DNA of 64,000 bases from Pedobacter polaris (GTDB lineage: Bacteria > Bacteroidota > Bacteroidia > Sphingobacteriales > Sphingobacteriaceae): assembly GCF_005116505.1 (NCBI RefSeq), contig NZ_SWBR01000005.1, positions 62,001 through 126,000 on the forward strand, written 5' to 3'. Positions 47,854-56,581 of the stretch are shown in pieces. The translations under genes and the position numbers were made by a program. Position 1 is the first letter of the stretch. Each line of letters opens with the position of its first letter. The notes beneath the pieces were generated by a model that searched no databases, was not told where the DNA came from, and saw only the letters and a list, made by a program, of their open reading frames with translations.

Positions 47854-47943
47854 TGAAAATGAGTGTCAGTTTTTCATAGGTTTTGTAGTCCCGCTTTTCG
47901 CTTACTCTCTTCGTTCGTGTTCGCTTCAATCAGGTTTAAAAAA
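47848..47943 (+). repeat. Degenerate intergenic repeat, copy C
   Basis: The most complete copy of the family: TTTTGAAAATGAG, GTCAGTTTTTCATAGG, GTAGTCCCGCTTTTCGCTTA, TTCGTGTTCGCTTCAATCAGG and TTTAAAA in order. Copies A, B, D and E share these words with varying decay. Confidence 0.75.
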
Positions 47944-47977
47944 CAAAGACGGTGTTTCAAAAGTATAATGCATAAAA

Positions 47978-48007
47978 AAACCGTCCCCCAGCTTATAGGG
48001 ACGGTTT
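47978..48007 (-). terminator. Terminator of pruA
   Basis: A 10-bp perfect stem (AAACCGTCCC at 47978-47987 and its complement at 47998-48007) with a T run on the minus strand, 16 bases after the pruA stop. Confidence 0.9.
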
Positions 48008-48022
48008 CTTGTTATAGTTTAT

Positions 48023-49654
48023 TTACTCCGCTAAAAACGGATATCTATAATCTTTAGGCGGATCAAATGTTTCTTTAATTGTTCTTGGAGATACCCAACG
48101 CAACAAGTTGATCATCGAACCAGCTTTATCATTAGTACCACTTCCTCTAGCACCGCCAAATGGTTGTTGGCCAACAACTGCACCAGTACATTTATCATTG
48201 ATATAGAAATTACCAGCTGCGTTACGTAAACGATGAGTAGCTTTTTCCAGTGCATATCTATCTTGACCAATTACGGCTCCTGTTAAGGCATAAATAGAAG
48301 TACTATCTATAATGTTTAAAGTTTTATCAAAGTCTTTATCATCATAAACAAAAACAGTTAATACAGGGCCAAAAAGCTCTTCGCACATGGTCGTATATTT
48401 CGGATCATCAACCACTAAAACTGTTGGTTCAATAAAATATCCTTTGCTGTTGTCATAATTTCCACCAGCAATAATTTCTACACCTTTATCTGTTTTAGCA
48501 GCATCAATGTATTTTGCTAAACTGTTAAAAGATTTTTCGTCAATAACAGCATTAATGAAATTGCTAAAATCTTCTGTTCCACCCATTTTGAAAGTAGCCA
48601 AATCACGAAGCATGAATTTTTTAATTTCTGGCCAAACACTTTTCGCTATGTAAACTCTACTTGCTGCAGAACATTTTTGTCCTTGGTATTCGAAAGCACC
48701 ACGAATAATAGCAGTACTTGAAACTTCTGGATTTGCAGAACCGTGGATTAAGATAAAATCTTTACCACCAGTTTCGCCAACTATCCTAGGATAGGTTTTA
48801 AATTTATGAATGTTGTTGCCAATTGTTTTCCAAATGTCTTGAAAAACTCCAGTAGAACCTGTAAAGTGGATTCCTGCAAAATCTGGATGAGAGAAAATCA
48901 CATCTCCTGCATCAGGTCCAGAAACATATACTAAATTAATTACACCATCTGGTAGTCCCGCTTCGCGGAAAATTTGCATTAAAACATTAGCTGCAAAAAT
49001 TTGAGTATTAGCTGGTTTCCAAACTACAACATTACCCATCATGGCTGCAGAAGTTGGTAAATTGCCAGCAATTGCAGTAAAGTTAAATGGAGTTAAAGCA
49101 AATACAAATCCTTCTAGCGGACGTTGCTCTAATCTATTCCAGCTTCCACGTGGAGAAACAGGAGGTTGTTGTTTGTAAATTTGAGACATATATTCTACGT
49201 TAAAACGTAAAAAGTCAATCAATTCACAAGCCGAATCAATTTCTGCCTGGTAAGCATTTTTGCTCTGCCCCAACATAGTTGCAGCATTTAATTTATAACG
49301 GTATGGTCCAGCAATTAAATCAGCAGCTTTTAAAAAAATTGCAGCCCTGTGTTCCCAAGCTAAATTCTCCCAATCTGCTTTTGCAGCTAGGGCGGCATCA
49401 ATAGCCATACTTACATGGTTTTTATTTCCTTTGCTGTAATTAGCCAATAAATGTTGATGATCATGAGGAGGAGTAATTTTACCTTTTTGTTCGGTATAAA
49501 CTTCTTCTCCGCCAATATACATTGGAATATCAATCACTTTTGAGCGACTATCAGCCAATGCTTCTTTTAATAATTCGCGTTCTTTGCTACCTGGTGCATA
49601 ACCCAAAATGGTCTCGTTAACAGGTGCTGGTACGTTAAAAAATCCTTTAAGCAT
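48023..49654 (-). CDS. pruA: L-glutamate gamma-semialdehyde dehydrogenase (P5C dehydrogenase)
   Basis: Oxidises glutamate semialdehyde to glutamate with NAD+ in proline breakdown. The 543 residues are of the single-domain type. The catalytic Glu lies in RIVGETGGKDFILIHG and the catalytic Cys in FEYQGQKCSAASRVY (Cys near residue 331). The cofactor loop is FTGSTGVFQDIW, and the C-terminal region has NAAGNFYINDKCTGAVVGQQPFGG. Proline dehydrogenase is not adjacent. Confidence 0.95.
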   Translation of the reverse strand: MLKGFFNVPAPVNETILGYAPGSKERELLKEALADSRSKVIDIPMYIGGEEVYTEQKGKITPPHDHQHLLANYSKGNKNHVSMAIDAALAAKADWENLAWEHRAAIFLKAADLIAGPYRYKLNAATMLGQSKNAYQAEIDSACELIDFLRFNVEYMSQIYKQQPPVSPRGSWNRLEQRPLEGFVFALTPFNFTAIAGNLPTSAAMMGNVVVWKPANTQIFAANVLMQIFREAGLPDGVINLVYVSGPDAGDVIFSHPDFAGIHFTGSTGVFQDIWKTIGNNIHKFKTYPRIVGETGGKDFILIHGSANPEVSSTAIIRGAFEYQGQKCSAASRVYIAKSVWPEIKKFMLRDLATFKMGGTEDFSNFINAVIDEKSFNSLAKYIDAAKTDKGVEIIAGGNYDNSKGYFIEPTVLVVDDPKYTTMCEELFGPVLTVFVYDDKDFDKTLNIIDSTSIYALTGAVIGQDRYALEKATHRLRNAAGNFYINDKCTGAVVGQQPFGGARGSGTNDKAGSMINLLRWVSPRTIKETFDPPKDYRYPFLAE

Positions 49655-49673
49655 AAAATAATTATTGTTTGTG

Positions 49674-49681
49674 CAAAGATA
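49674..49681 (-). promoter_or_regulatory. -7 element of pruA
   Basis: On the minus strand TATCTTTG fits TAnnTTTG and lies about 20 bases upstream of the pruA start. The -33 part is not clear. Confidence 0.45.
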
Positions 49682-49910
49682 AGGCTTTTATTTAAAGCTG
49701 ATGTGTGTTACAAGTCAAAAATATTAGCTGAAAATAGACCGATTTTGCATAGCAATCTATCGCTTTGTCTCTTATTTTAAATAAGTAACGAGAGGATTTT
49801 AAGTAAAAATTTTTAAGCAAATAATAGTTCCAAAGACCACATCAATAAATAGAAATATGCAAGCAAAGCTACGTGATTAAAAGTGTTGCTTTTGTTTTTT
49901 AAATTATCCT

Positions 49911-49918
49911 TATTTTTG
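49911..49918 (+). promoter_or_regulatory. -7 element of lpxK
   Basis: TATTTTTG fits TAnnTTTG; TTTG at 49891-49894 gives a spacer of 16, shorter than usual. The lpxK ATG follows at 49928, so the 5' UTR would be very short. Confidence 0.45.
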
Positions 49919-49927
49919 AAAACTAAC

Positions 49928-50980
49928 ATGATTAAATTTTTACGTCTTCTATTATTTCCAATTACATTAATTTATGGGTTTATTATCCTGCTAAGGAATA
50001 AATGCTATGATTGGGGTATTTTAAAATCAACAAAGTTCGATTTGCCTGTAATTTGTATAGGTAATTTGGTTGTTGGTGGAGCAGGCAAAACTCCTACTAC
50101 AGAATACTTAGTGAGGTTATTGGAAAATTATAAAGTAGCTATTTTAAGTAGGGGGTATGGCCGTAAAACGAATGGCTTTGTACTAGCGGATGAAAATTCG
50201 ACAACTGAAACTATAGGTGATGAACCAATGCAATACCACCAAAAATTTGCGACCGTAACTGTTGCAGTTTGCGAGGATAGGGTACATGGAATTAATCAGC
50301 TAAAAGAAAATCATGATGTTATTTTACTAGATGACGCCTACCAACATAGGGCTGTTAAGGCAGGGTTTAATATATTACTTTTTGAGTTTGATCAATTAAG
50401 GCGTTGGCAATTTTTATTGCCAACAGGGAATTTGAGAGAACATTTTGCCAACTACATTAGAGCAAATGCGGTGCTAATTACCAAAAGCCCTAATCCTGTA
50501 AATATGGTTGATCAAATAGCCGTTAGAAGAAAAATTGATTTAACAATTGAACAAAGAATTTCTTTCTCTTCTATAAAATATGGCGAATTGGTTCATTTAA
50601 TTACAAAAGACATTAAAAAGGAAATTAATAAGGAAGTTGTCTTTTTGTTAACGGGAATAGCTAATCCAAAACCATTGGTAGGTTATTTAGAAGGGTTTTC
50701 AGCAGACATTAAGCAATTCGAATATCCAGACCATTATAATTTTACCAGAGCAGATATTAATACCTTAATTAATGCGTTTAACAATCATCCTGCTAAGGAA
50801 AAAATAATAATTACAACAGAAAAAGATAGCCAACGTTTATTAGGCAATAATTTAAAAGATTTACTGTTAAATTTGCCAGTATACTATTTGCCAATAGAAA
50901 TAGAGTTGGCACCAAAAGATAAATTTACCTTTGATAAAAATATACTAGACTATGTTGCAAGCGCTAAAAGAATCAGTTGA
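49928..50980 (+). CDS. lpxK: Tetraacyldisaccharide 4'-kinase
   Basis: Phosphorylates the lipid A precursor disaccharide at the inner membrane. From the chosen start it has 350 residues: an N-terminal membrane-associating helix (LRLLLFPITLIYGFIILL), a Walker A VVGGAGKTPTTEYL (about 48-61), AILSRGYGRKTNG and the Walker-B-like LLDDAYQHRAV. A start at 49883 would add 15 residues. It overlaps pnp by 29 bases. Confidence 0.93.
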   Translation: MIKFLRLLLFPITLIYGFIILLRNKCYDWGILKSTKFDLPVICIGNLVVGGAGKTPTTEYLVRLLENYKVAILSRGYGRKTNGFVLADENSTTETIGDEPMQYHQKFATVTVAVCEDRVHGINQLKENHDVILLDDAYQHRAVKAGFNILLFEFDQLRRWQFLLPTGNLREHFANYIRANAVLITKSPNPVNMVDQIAVRRKIDLTIEQRISFSSIKYGELVHLITKDIKKEINKEVVFLLTGIANPKPLVGYLEGFSADIKQFEYPDHYNFTRADINTLINAFNNHPAKEKIIITTEKDSQRLLGNNLKDLLLNLPVYYLPIEIELAPKDKFTFDKNILDYVASAKRIS

Positions 50981-51767
50981 GTACCTTAAAAAAAAGATTG
51001 GCACTTTTGAGCCAGAAGTTGGTATAGTTTTAGGCACTGGACTAGGTGGTTTAGTTAAAGAAATAGAGGTTTTGCATAGTGTTATGTACTCTAGCATTCC
51101 TAATTTTCCAATCTCTACTTTAGAATTTCATTCTGGGAAATTAATTTTCGGAACTTTAAAAGGGAAAAAAGTAGTCGCTATGCAAGGCAGATTGCACTAT
51201 TATGAAGGTTATTCAATGCAACAAATTACATCGCCTATTAGGGTTTTAAAAGCATTGGGTATTCAACATTTATTCGTTTCTAATGCTGCGGGTTCATTAA
51301 ACCCAGCATTTAAAAAGGGCGATTTAATGATTATTAATGACCATATTAATTTACAACCAGAAAGTCCGCTTCGTGGAATTAATGATTCAGATTTAGGCCC
51401 ACGGTTTCCAGATATGAGCCAACCTTATAACCGAAAATTGGTTGCACAAGGTTTAAAGATTGCTAAAGCAGAAAAGATTACTTGTCACCAAGGTGTTTAT
51501 GTTGCCGTAACTGGACCAAATTTAGAAACCAAGGCAGAATATAAATATTTGCGTATTATTGGTGGAGATGCTGTTGGCATGAGCACTGTACCAGAAGTAA
51601 TTGTAGCTAACCACATGGGATTACCTGTTTTTGCGATTTCAGTTTTAACAGATGAAGGTTTTCCTGAAGATTTACAACCTTTTAATTTAGAAGAAATTTT
51701 AGAAACTGCAGCTATTGCAGAACCAAAAATGACACAAATTCTTAGCCAGCTTATCTCTACTTTATAA
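50952..51767 (+). CDS. Purine-nucleoside phosphorylase
   Basis: Splits purine nucleosides with phosphate to base and ribose 1-phosphate. The 271 residues show the trimeric class motifs GIVLGTGLGGL, the phosphate-binding LEFHSGKL, VSNAAGSLNPAFKKGDLMII and AVGMSTVPEVIVANHMG with the base-binding loop FAISVLTD. The start overlaps lpxK by 29 bases, and the stop overlaps the porin ATG (TAATG). Confidence 0.93.
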   Translation: MLQALKESVEYLKKKIGTFEPEVGIVLGTGLGGLVKEIEVLHSVMYSSIPNFPISTLEFHSGKLIFGTLKGKKVVAMQGRLHYYEGYSMQQITSPIRVLKALGIQHLFVSNAAGSLNPAFKKGDLMIINDHINLQPESPLRGINDSDLGPRFPDMSQPYNRKLVAQGLKIAKAEKITCHQGVYVAVTGPNLETKAEYKYLRIIGGDAVGMSTVPEVIVANHMGLPVFAISVLTDEGFPEDLQPFNLEEILETAAIAEPKMTQILSQLISTL

Positions 51768-53758
51768 TGCGAAAAATACTTGCATCACTTCTTTTTTGTT
51801 GCCTATCGTTTGGAATAGCCAATGTTTTTGCCCAAGATTTAAAAACAGAGGTAACTAAGAATAAGGAGCTCGACTCGGCCCGTAAAAAAGCAGAAGCCGG
51901 CGCAGATTCAGTTATTTTCAACTCTAAATACATTAGATATACAACGCATAAACTAACTAAAGACAGTATTCAAACTATCCCTATTGATACTGGCTTAACA
52001 GGTATACAGAATTTTAGCTTAATTGCCCAACCACGCAGGCCAACTGCAGGTACTGGTGTTTTAGGGCTAGCCGCAAGACCCTTGTTGTTTGAGCCGGTTA
52101 AAACCATAGGCTTTGATGCAGGTTTTCATGCATTAGACTTTTACATGCTGAACCATGAGGATGTAAAGTTTTATAGAGCTCGTTCGCCATTTACAAATCT
52201 ATATTATGTAAATGCTGGAGATAAAGAACAGGTTTTAAAATTACTTCATACTCAAAACATAAATAAAAATTGGAATTTCGGGGCTAATTTTAATAGAATA
52301 GGGGCAAATGGCGCTTATACCCATCAACGTGGGGATCATTTGAATGCATCCGTATTTACTTGGTATCAATCGCCAAATAAACGCTATACTTTGTGGTTCG
52401 ACGGGGTTTTTAATACCTTAAAAGCCGAAGAAAATGGTTCGCCGGTAAATGATACCATTTTTAAGGCTAATGGAGATCTTCTAGTAGATAAATTGGCAGA
52501 ACCAGTAAGGCTCTCAACAGCAAGACAGCTTTGGCGCAAAAATTCATGGATGTTAAAACAAAGTTATTTTGTTGGCAGAATTGACAGTACAGGTATAACT
52601 GCACAACAAAGCATACTGCCAACCAATAAAATAACTTACACTTTAGCTTACACTAGAAACGATTACTCCTTTAAAAAGGATGAAATAGATTCTTATAAAG
52701 TTTTACCCCGAAATGCTGTAGACTCTGTATTTACAAACGATTCTACAAATGTAAAGCATGTAATGAACGAGTTTATTTATAGTTTCTTTTTGCGAGCAAA
52801 AGGAACCTCACTCATTAAAAACGAGCTTAAGATAGATGCAGGTATAAGGCATGATTTTTATAAATATGGGCAATATGGAATTCTTAGAGATACTACAAGG
52901 TTTTATTCTTACGAAACATCATTTCAAAATATAACATTATTGGGGTCTTTAGGGTATCGTTTTAGCAATAGAATTGATTTTAATTTAGATTTACAACAGA
53001 TTTTTCAAGGAGAAAATACGGGTGATTTTTTATATGAAGCAAAAAGTAATTTGCTGCTAAGTAAGAATGTAGGTAGAATTGTTTTAGGGGCATATTTGCA
53101 AAATAAATCTCCAGAACAGCTGTTCAATCGCTATTATGGAAACCATTACAATTGGGATAAGAAATTTGACCGCACAAAAACAGCTAACCTATCTTTTAGT
53201 TATTTAAATGCTAAATATAATTTAGATGCAAACGCTTCTTATTACTTAATAACAAATTATTTATACTTTGTAGGTGATGGCGCTAGCGGTATTATCCCAA
53301 CCCAAGAAGGTGGAGATATTAGTTTGCTTAAGTTAAGTTTAGGAAAGAAATTTACTTTAGGTACTTGGCATTTAGATGCATACGCTGTTTATCAAAAAAC
53401 AGATAACGCAAGGGTGTTAAGAATACCAGAAATTTATACTTTTAATAGTTTGTATAAGGATCAAACCTTTTTTAAAACACTTAAAACACAGATAGGGGTT
53501 GATATTAGATATAATACAACTTATTCCGTAACGGCTTATTCACCGGCAGCAAGCCAGTTTTATAATATCGATGAGAAACTTGGCTCAAAACCAGTTGTTG
53601 ATGTTTGGGTAAAAGCAGGTTTACGCCGTGCTAATCTATTTGTAAAGTATGAATATGTAAATCAAGGTTTGTTTAGCCAAGGCTATTACACAGTAAAACA
53701 ATATCCAATGCCAGATAAATTATTAAAGTTTGGGGTAAGTTGGAATTTCTACGATTAA
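51767..53758 (+). CDS. Putative outer-membrane porin (Porin_10 family)
   Basis: A 663-residue protein with a signal peptide (residues 1-22, ending NVFAQ) and a body of alternating amphipathic strands ending in an aromatic residue pattern (LLKFGVSWNFYD), typical of outer-membrane beta-barrels. It fits the Bacteroidota Porin_10 group, often annotated as putative porin. It starts inside the pnp stop codon, so it is the third gene of the lpxK-pnp operon. What it conducts is unknown. Confidence 0.82.
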   Translation: MRKILASLLFCCLSFGIANVFAQDLKTEVTKNKELDSARKKAEAGADSVIFNSKYIRYTTHKLTKDSIQTIPIDTGLTGIQNFSLIAQPRRPTAGTGVLGLAARPLLFEPVKTIGFDAGFHALDFYMLNHEDVKFYRARSPFTNLYYVNAGDKEQVLKLLHTQNINKNWNFGANFNRIGANGAYTHQRGDHLNASVFTWYQSPNKRYTLWFDGVFNTLKAEENGSPVNDTIFKANGDLLVDKLAEPVRLSTARQLWRKNSWMLKQSYFVGRIDSTGITAQQSILPTNKITYTLAYTRNDYSFKKDEIDSYKVLPRNAVDSVFTNDSTNVKHVMNEFIYSFFLRAKGTSLIKNELKIDAGIRHDFYKYGQYGILRDTTRFYSYETSFQNITLLGSLGYRFSNRIDFNLDLQQIFQGENTGDFLYEAKSNLLLSKNVGRIVLGAYLQNKSPEQLFNRYYGNHYNWDKKFDRTKTANLSFSYLNAKYNLDANASYYLITNYLYFVGDGASGIIPTQEGGDISLLKLSLGKKFTLGTWHLDAYAVYQKTDNARVLRIPEIYTFNSLYKDQTFFKTLKTQIGVDIRYNTTYSVTAYSPAASQFYNIDEKLGSKPVVDVWVKAGLRRANLFVKYEYVNQGLFSQGYYTVKQYPMPDKLLKFGVSWNFYD

Positions 53759-53773
53759 ATAAGTTGTACGTGC

Positions 53774-53820
53774 TAAGTTTTAAGTAATAAGTCAACTTAA
53801 AACGTATAACTTAAAACTTA
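53774..53820. terminator. Inverted repeat between convergent genes
   Basis: TAAGTTTTAAGT (53774-53785) pairs perfectly with ACTTAAAACTTA (53809-53820), with another ACTTAAAAC inside the loop. It lies between convergent genes and may act as a weak terminator or belong to a dispersed AAGTTTTAAGT-type repeat. Confidence 0.5.
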
Positions 53821-53826
53821 AAATAT

Positions 53827-55089
53827 TTAGGTTTTCTGAGGTTTCTTTTTCGCCGCTGGGAATAAAACATTATTTAAAATTAACCTATACCCAGGTGAAT
53901 TTGGATGTAAACTTAAATCTGTAGGTGGGTCGTTCACTTGGTGTTGGTAATCTTCTGGATCATGACCTCCATAAAAAGTAAACTGGCCCTTCCCAATTTC
54001 TCCGTGTAAATAACGTACTTCTCCGCCACCTTTGTTTTCTCCCAAAACAGTTACACTAGGCTTTACCAAACTTTTTCTAAACGCTGTAGTTTGCCCCATA
54101 AAGCCCTTAATAACTTTATCATGATCTTGGGTAAGCATTGTAGGCACTAAATCCCATTTGGCCGAAAAATCAAATAGGGTAAAGTAGTCGTTGCTTTCGT
54201 TAAAATTTCTAGTTTGTGTTACATCAATATCAGAAAACTCATAGTTATTAGGATTCATATCTATTGTAAAATCCTTAAAAGCAACACTGTTTTCAAAATT
54301 TATCCTCGACTGCGCATTGGCATCCGTGCCATCCCCATCAAACATGTTTTCTGCAATATCAATGCCTTCTGCAGCAAGCGCAATGTCAAAGCTGTCGGTA
54401 CCAGAACACATGGCAAATAGAAACCCACCACCAGCACAAAATTCCTTAATTCGCTTAGCAACTGCTAGTTTCATATCGCTTACCTTTTTAAAGCCATTTC
54501 TTTTTGCCGCTGCTTCCTGATATTTTACATCCTCTCTATACCAAGTGGCGTTTCTAAAAGAGGCCCAAAACCTACCATATTGACCAGTAAAATCTTCATG
54601 GTGTAAGTGCAGCCAATCATAACTGGTTAATTTGTCTTTTAAAACTTCATCATCATAAATTAAATCGTATGGAATTTCGGCATAAGTTAAAACCAAGGTA
54701 ACGGCATCATCCCAAGGTAATTTACTTTTTGGAGAGTAAACAGCAATTTTTGGTGTTTTTTCTAACTTAACCATTTCCATGTTTACTGCCGGATCGTTAA
54801 TTTCATTTAGAATAACATTTACCTTTCCATCTGCAATTACTTCATAAGATACACCACGAACTTTGCATTCATCTTCTACGGCTTTATTATACTTAATTAA
54901 AAAACTCCCGCCTCGGTAATTTAAAAGCCAATCTACTTCGGCTTGTTTGGCAATACTCCAATAGGCAATGCCATAGGCTTTAAGATGATTTTTTTGTCCT
55001 TCATCCATGTAAATTAGAATGGATGAAGCTTTTGCAGCCACAGACAGCAGCAGAACAACAACTAAGAAGATGTATTTTTTTAAAATCAT
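53827..55089 (-). CDS. Exported Bacteroidota protein commonly labelled asparagine synthetase B
   Basis: A 420-residue protein with a signal peptide (1-22, ending AAKASS). Conserved stretches include YMDEGQKNHLKAYGIAYW, LNYRGGSF, YSPKSKLPWDDAVTLVLTYAEIPYDLIYDDE and HLHHEDFTGQYG. I recall closely similar Bacteroidota proteins carrying the name asparagine synthetase B, but it lacks the N-terminal Cys glutaminase domain and the ATP pyrophosphatase loop of AsnB and is secreted. The middle (FCAGGGFLFAMCSGTDSFD) recalls amidotransferase-like or ThuA-like folds. The real function is unknown. Confidence 0.7.
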   Translation of the reverse strand: MILKKYIFLVVVLLLSVAAKASSILIYMDEGQKNHLKAYGIAYWSIAKQAEVDWLLNYRGGSFLIKYNKAVEDECKVRGVSYEVIADGKVNVILNEINDPAVNMEMVKLEKTPKIAVYSPKSKLPWDDAVTLVLTYAEIPYDLIYDDEVLKDKLTSYDWLHLHHEDFTGQYGRFWASFRNATWYREDVKYQEAAAKRNGFKKVSDMKLAVAKRIKEFCAGGGFLFAMCSGTDSFDIALAAEGIDIAENMFDGDGTDANAQSRINFENSVAFKDFTIDMNPNNYEFSDIDVTQTRNFNESNDYFTLFDFSAKWDLVPTMLTQDHDKVIKGFMGQTTAFRKSLVKPSVTVLGENKGGGEVRYLHGEIGKGQFTFYGGHDPEDYQHQVNDPPTDLSLHPNSPGYRLILNNVLFPAAKKKPQKT

Positions 55090-55266
55090 AATTCGATGTA
55101 CCTACGAATGTATATTTTTTGGTGGCTATTATAAAATTATTATCCCTACAAAACGTTAAAATTAATGTAATTGGTATTAATTATAAATTCTTAACAGGAT
55201 TTATACTGTATTAGTTATAGCTAATCATTTGATTTTTACTAAATTTGCCCCTCACAAAAAAATACT

Positions 55267-55725
55267 ATGAGCAAAGCAATAATAAAAACTGATAAAGGCG
55301 ACATGACTGTTGAGTTCTATGAAAAAGATGCTCCTAAAGCAGTTGCCAATTTTAAGAAATTAGCCAGTGAAGGCTTTTATGATGGAATTAGTTTTCATCG
55401 TGTAATCCCTAATTTTATGGTTCAAGGTGGTTGCCCAAATTCTAAAGATGGTGCAACTGGTATGCCGGGTACTGGTGGGCCTGGTTATAAAATTGACTGC
55501 GAATTAGATGGCGAAAATCAATTTCATGATCGTGGTGTTTTGTCTATGGCACACGCTGGAAGAAATACTGGAGGTTCGCAATTTTTTATCTGTCACAGTA
55601 GAGCTAATACAGCACATTTAGATCGTAACCATACTTGTTTTGGTAAGGTTGTAGAAAATGTAGATATTGTTGACGATATTAGACAAGGCGATAAAATTTT
55701 ATCGATTGAAGTTTTAGAAGATTAA
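55267..55725 (+). CDS. Cyclophilin-type peptidyl-prolyl isomerase
   Basis: A 152-residue single-domain cyclophilin without signal peptide, so cytoplasmic. Active-site motifs are FHRVIPNFMVQGGCP and GGSQFFICHS, with NTAHLDRNHTCFGKVVENVDIVD. A TAAATTTG -7 element lies at 55240-55247 in front of it. It is followed by a DUF5606 gene after an inverted-repeat gap. Confidence 0.93.
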   Translation: MSKAIIKTDKGDMTVEFYEKDAPKAVANFKKLASEGFYDGISFHRVIPNFMVQGGCPNSKDGATGMPGTGGPGYKIDCELDGENQFHDRGVLSMAHAGRNTGGSQFFICHSRANTAHLDRNHTCFGKVVENVDIVDDIRQGDKILSIEVLED

Positions 55726-55735
55726 TTAGTATAGG

Positions 55736-55778
55736 GTATTGCGTACAGCGTATTGAGATCAATCGCGTTACGCAATAC
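55736..55778. repeat. Inverted repeat between the cyclophilin and DUF5606 genes
   Basis: GTATTGCGTA (55736-55745) pairs with TACGCAATAC (55769-55778), and an inner GCG-TATTG / CAAT-GCG stem continues it. It is a REP-like palindrome in a 79-base gap. Confidence 0.6.
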
Positions 55779-55804
55779 GCATTACTCCATACGAAAATAC
55801 ATAT

Positions 55805-56344
55805 ATGAATTTAAGAGGAATTGTAGCCGTATCTGGCAGACCAGGTTTATTTAAACTTGTTGGACAAAACAAATCAGGTTATGTTTTAGAAAGTTTAGAT
55901 GAGCACAAATTAAAAATTGTTGCAAATATTTCTAATACAAAACTAGCTTCATTAGAAGATATTACCATTTATGGTGAAGATGAAGAATTGAAATTAATTG
56001 ATGTTTTAGGCAATATTGATGCTAAAAAAGCAACGGCACCAGATGCAAAAGCTGATGGAACTACATTGAAAAATTTCTTTTTAGAAGTTGCTCCAGGTCA
56101 TGACCAAGAGAAAGTTTATACTTCTGATATGAAGAAAATTTTAACTTGGTATCATTTAATAAAAGATATGCCTTTATTTAAAGAGGCTGCTCCTGGAACA
56201 GAAGAAGAAGGTGCAAAAGATGATAAAACAGATTTAAAACCTAAAACTGTTACACCTAAAGCCAAGCCAACAAATGCTAAAGCGCCTACGGCAAAATCAG
56301 CACCAGCTAAAAAAGCTAGTATGACAAGCAAAAAAGGCGTATAG
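55805..56344 (+). CDS. DUF5606 domain protein
   Basis: A 179-residue cytoplasmic protein. The N-terminal part MNLRGIVAVSGRPGLFKLVGQ with ESLDEHKLKIVANIS and the helical KILTWYHLIKDMPLF match DUF5606, a Bacteroidota-specific family of unknown role. After about residue 140 the tail is low-complexity and basic (TPKAKPTNAKAPTAKSAPAKK). A terminator follows. Confidence 0.82.
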   Translation: MNLRGIVAVSGRPGLFKLVGQNKSGYVLESLDEHKLKIVANISNTKLASLEDITIYGEDEELKLIDVLGNIDAKKATAPDAKADGTTLKNFFLEVAPGHDQEKVYTSDMKKILTWYHLIKDMPLFKEAAPGTEEEGAKDDKTDLKPKTVTPKAKPTNAKAPTAKSAPAKKASMTSKKGV

Positions 56345-56360
56345 TTTTTAATATTTTAAG

Positions 56361-56391
56361 AACATCTCAATTTATTGGGATGTTTTTTTTT
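56361..56391 (+). terminator. Terminator after the DUF5606 gene
   Basis: AACATCTCAA pairs with TTGGGATGTT around a short loop, followed by nine T. Confidence 0.88.
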
Positions 56392-56400
56392 GCCCTAAAA

Positions 56401-56529
56401 TTAGTTGATTAAAAACCACAACACTATTATCATAATTATAGATACGATGATAGCAATGTTAAAATATTTTTTTTCTTTTGAAGTGTCAGTTTTAAACTTA
56501 TACTTTCTTTTATAATCTCCAGGCACCAT
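56401..56529 (-). CDS. Possible small membrane protein
   Basis: A 42-residue frame with a basic N-terminal half (DYKRKYKFK) and one hydrophobic C-terminal helix (IAIIVSIIMIIVLWFLIN). The frame stays open upstream to within the TPR gene without an ATG and reads plausibly (NNDNYGNKFQNSSLIKEK), so the start may be wrong or the gene may be worn. It is downstream of the TPR gene and could be co-transcribed. Confidence 0.35.
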   Translation of the reverse strand: MVPGDYKRKYKFKTDTSKEKKYFNIAIIVSIIMIIVLWFLIN

Positions 56530-56581
56530 AATTTTTTCTTTTATTAATGATGAATTTTGAAACTTATTTCCATAATTGTCA

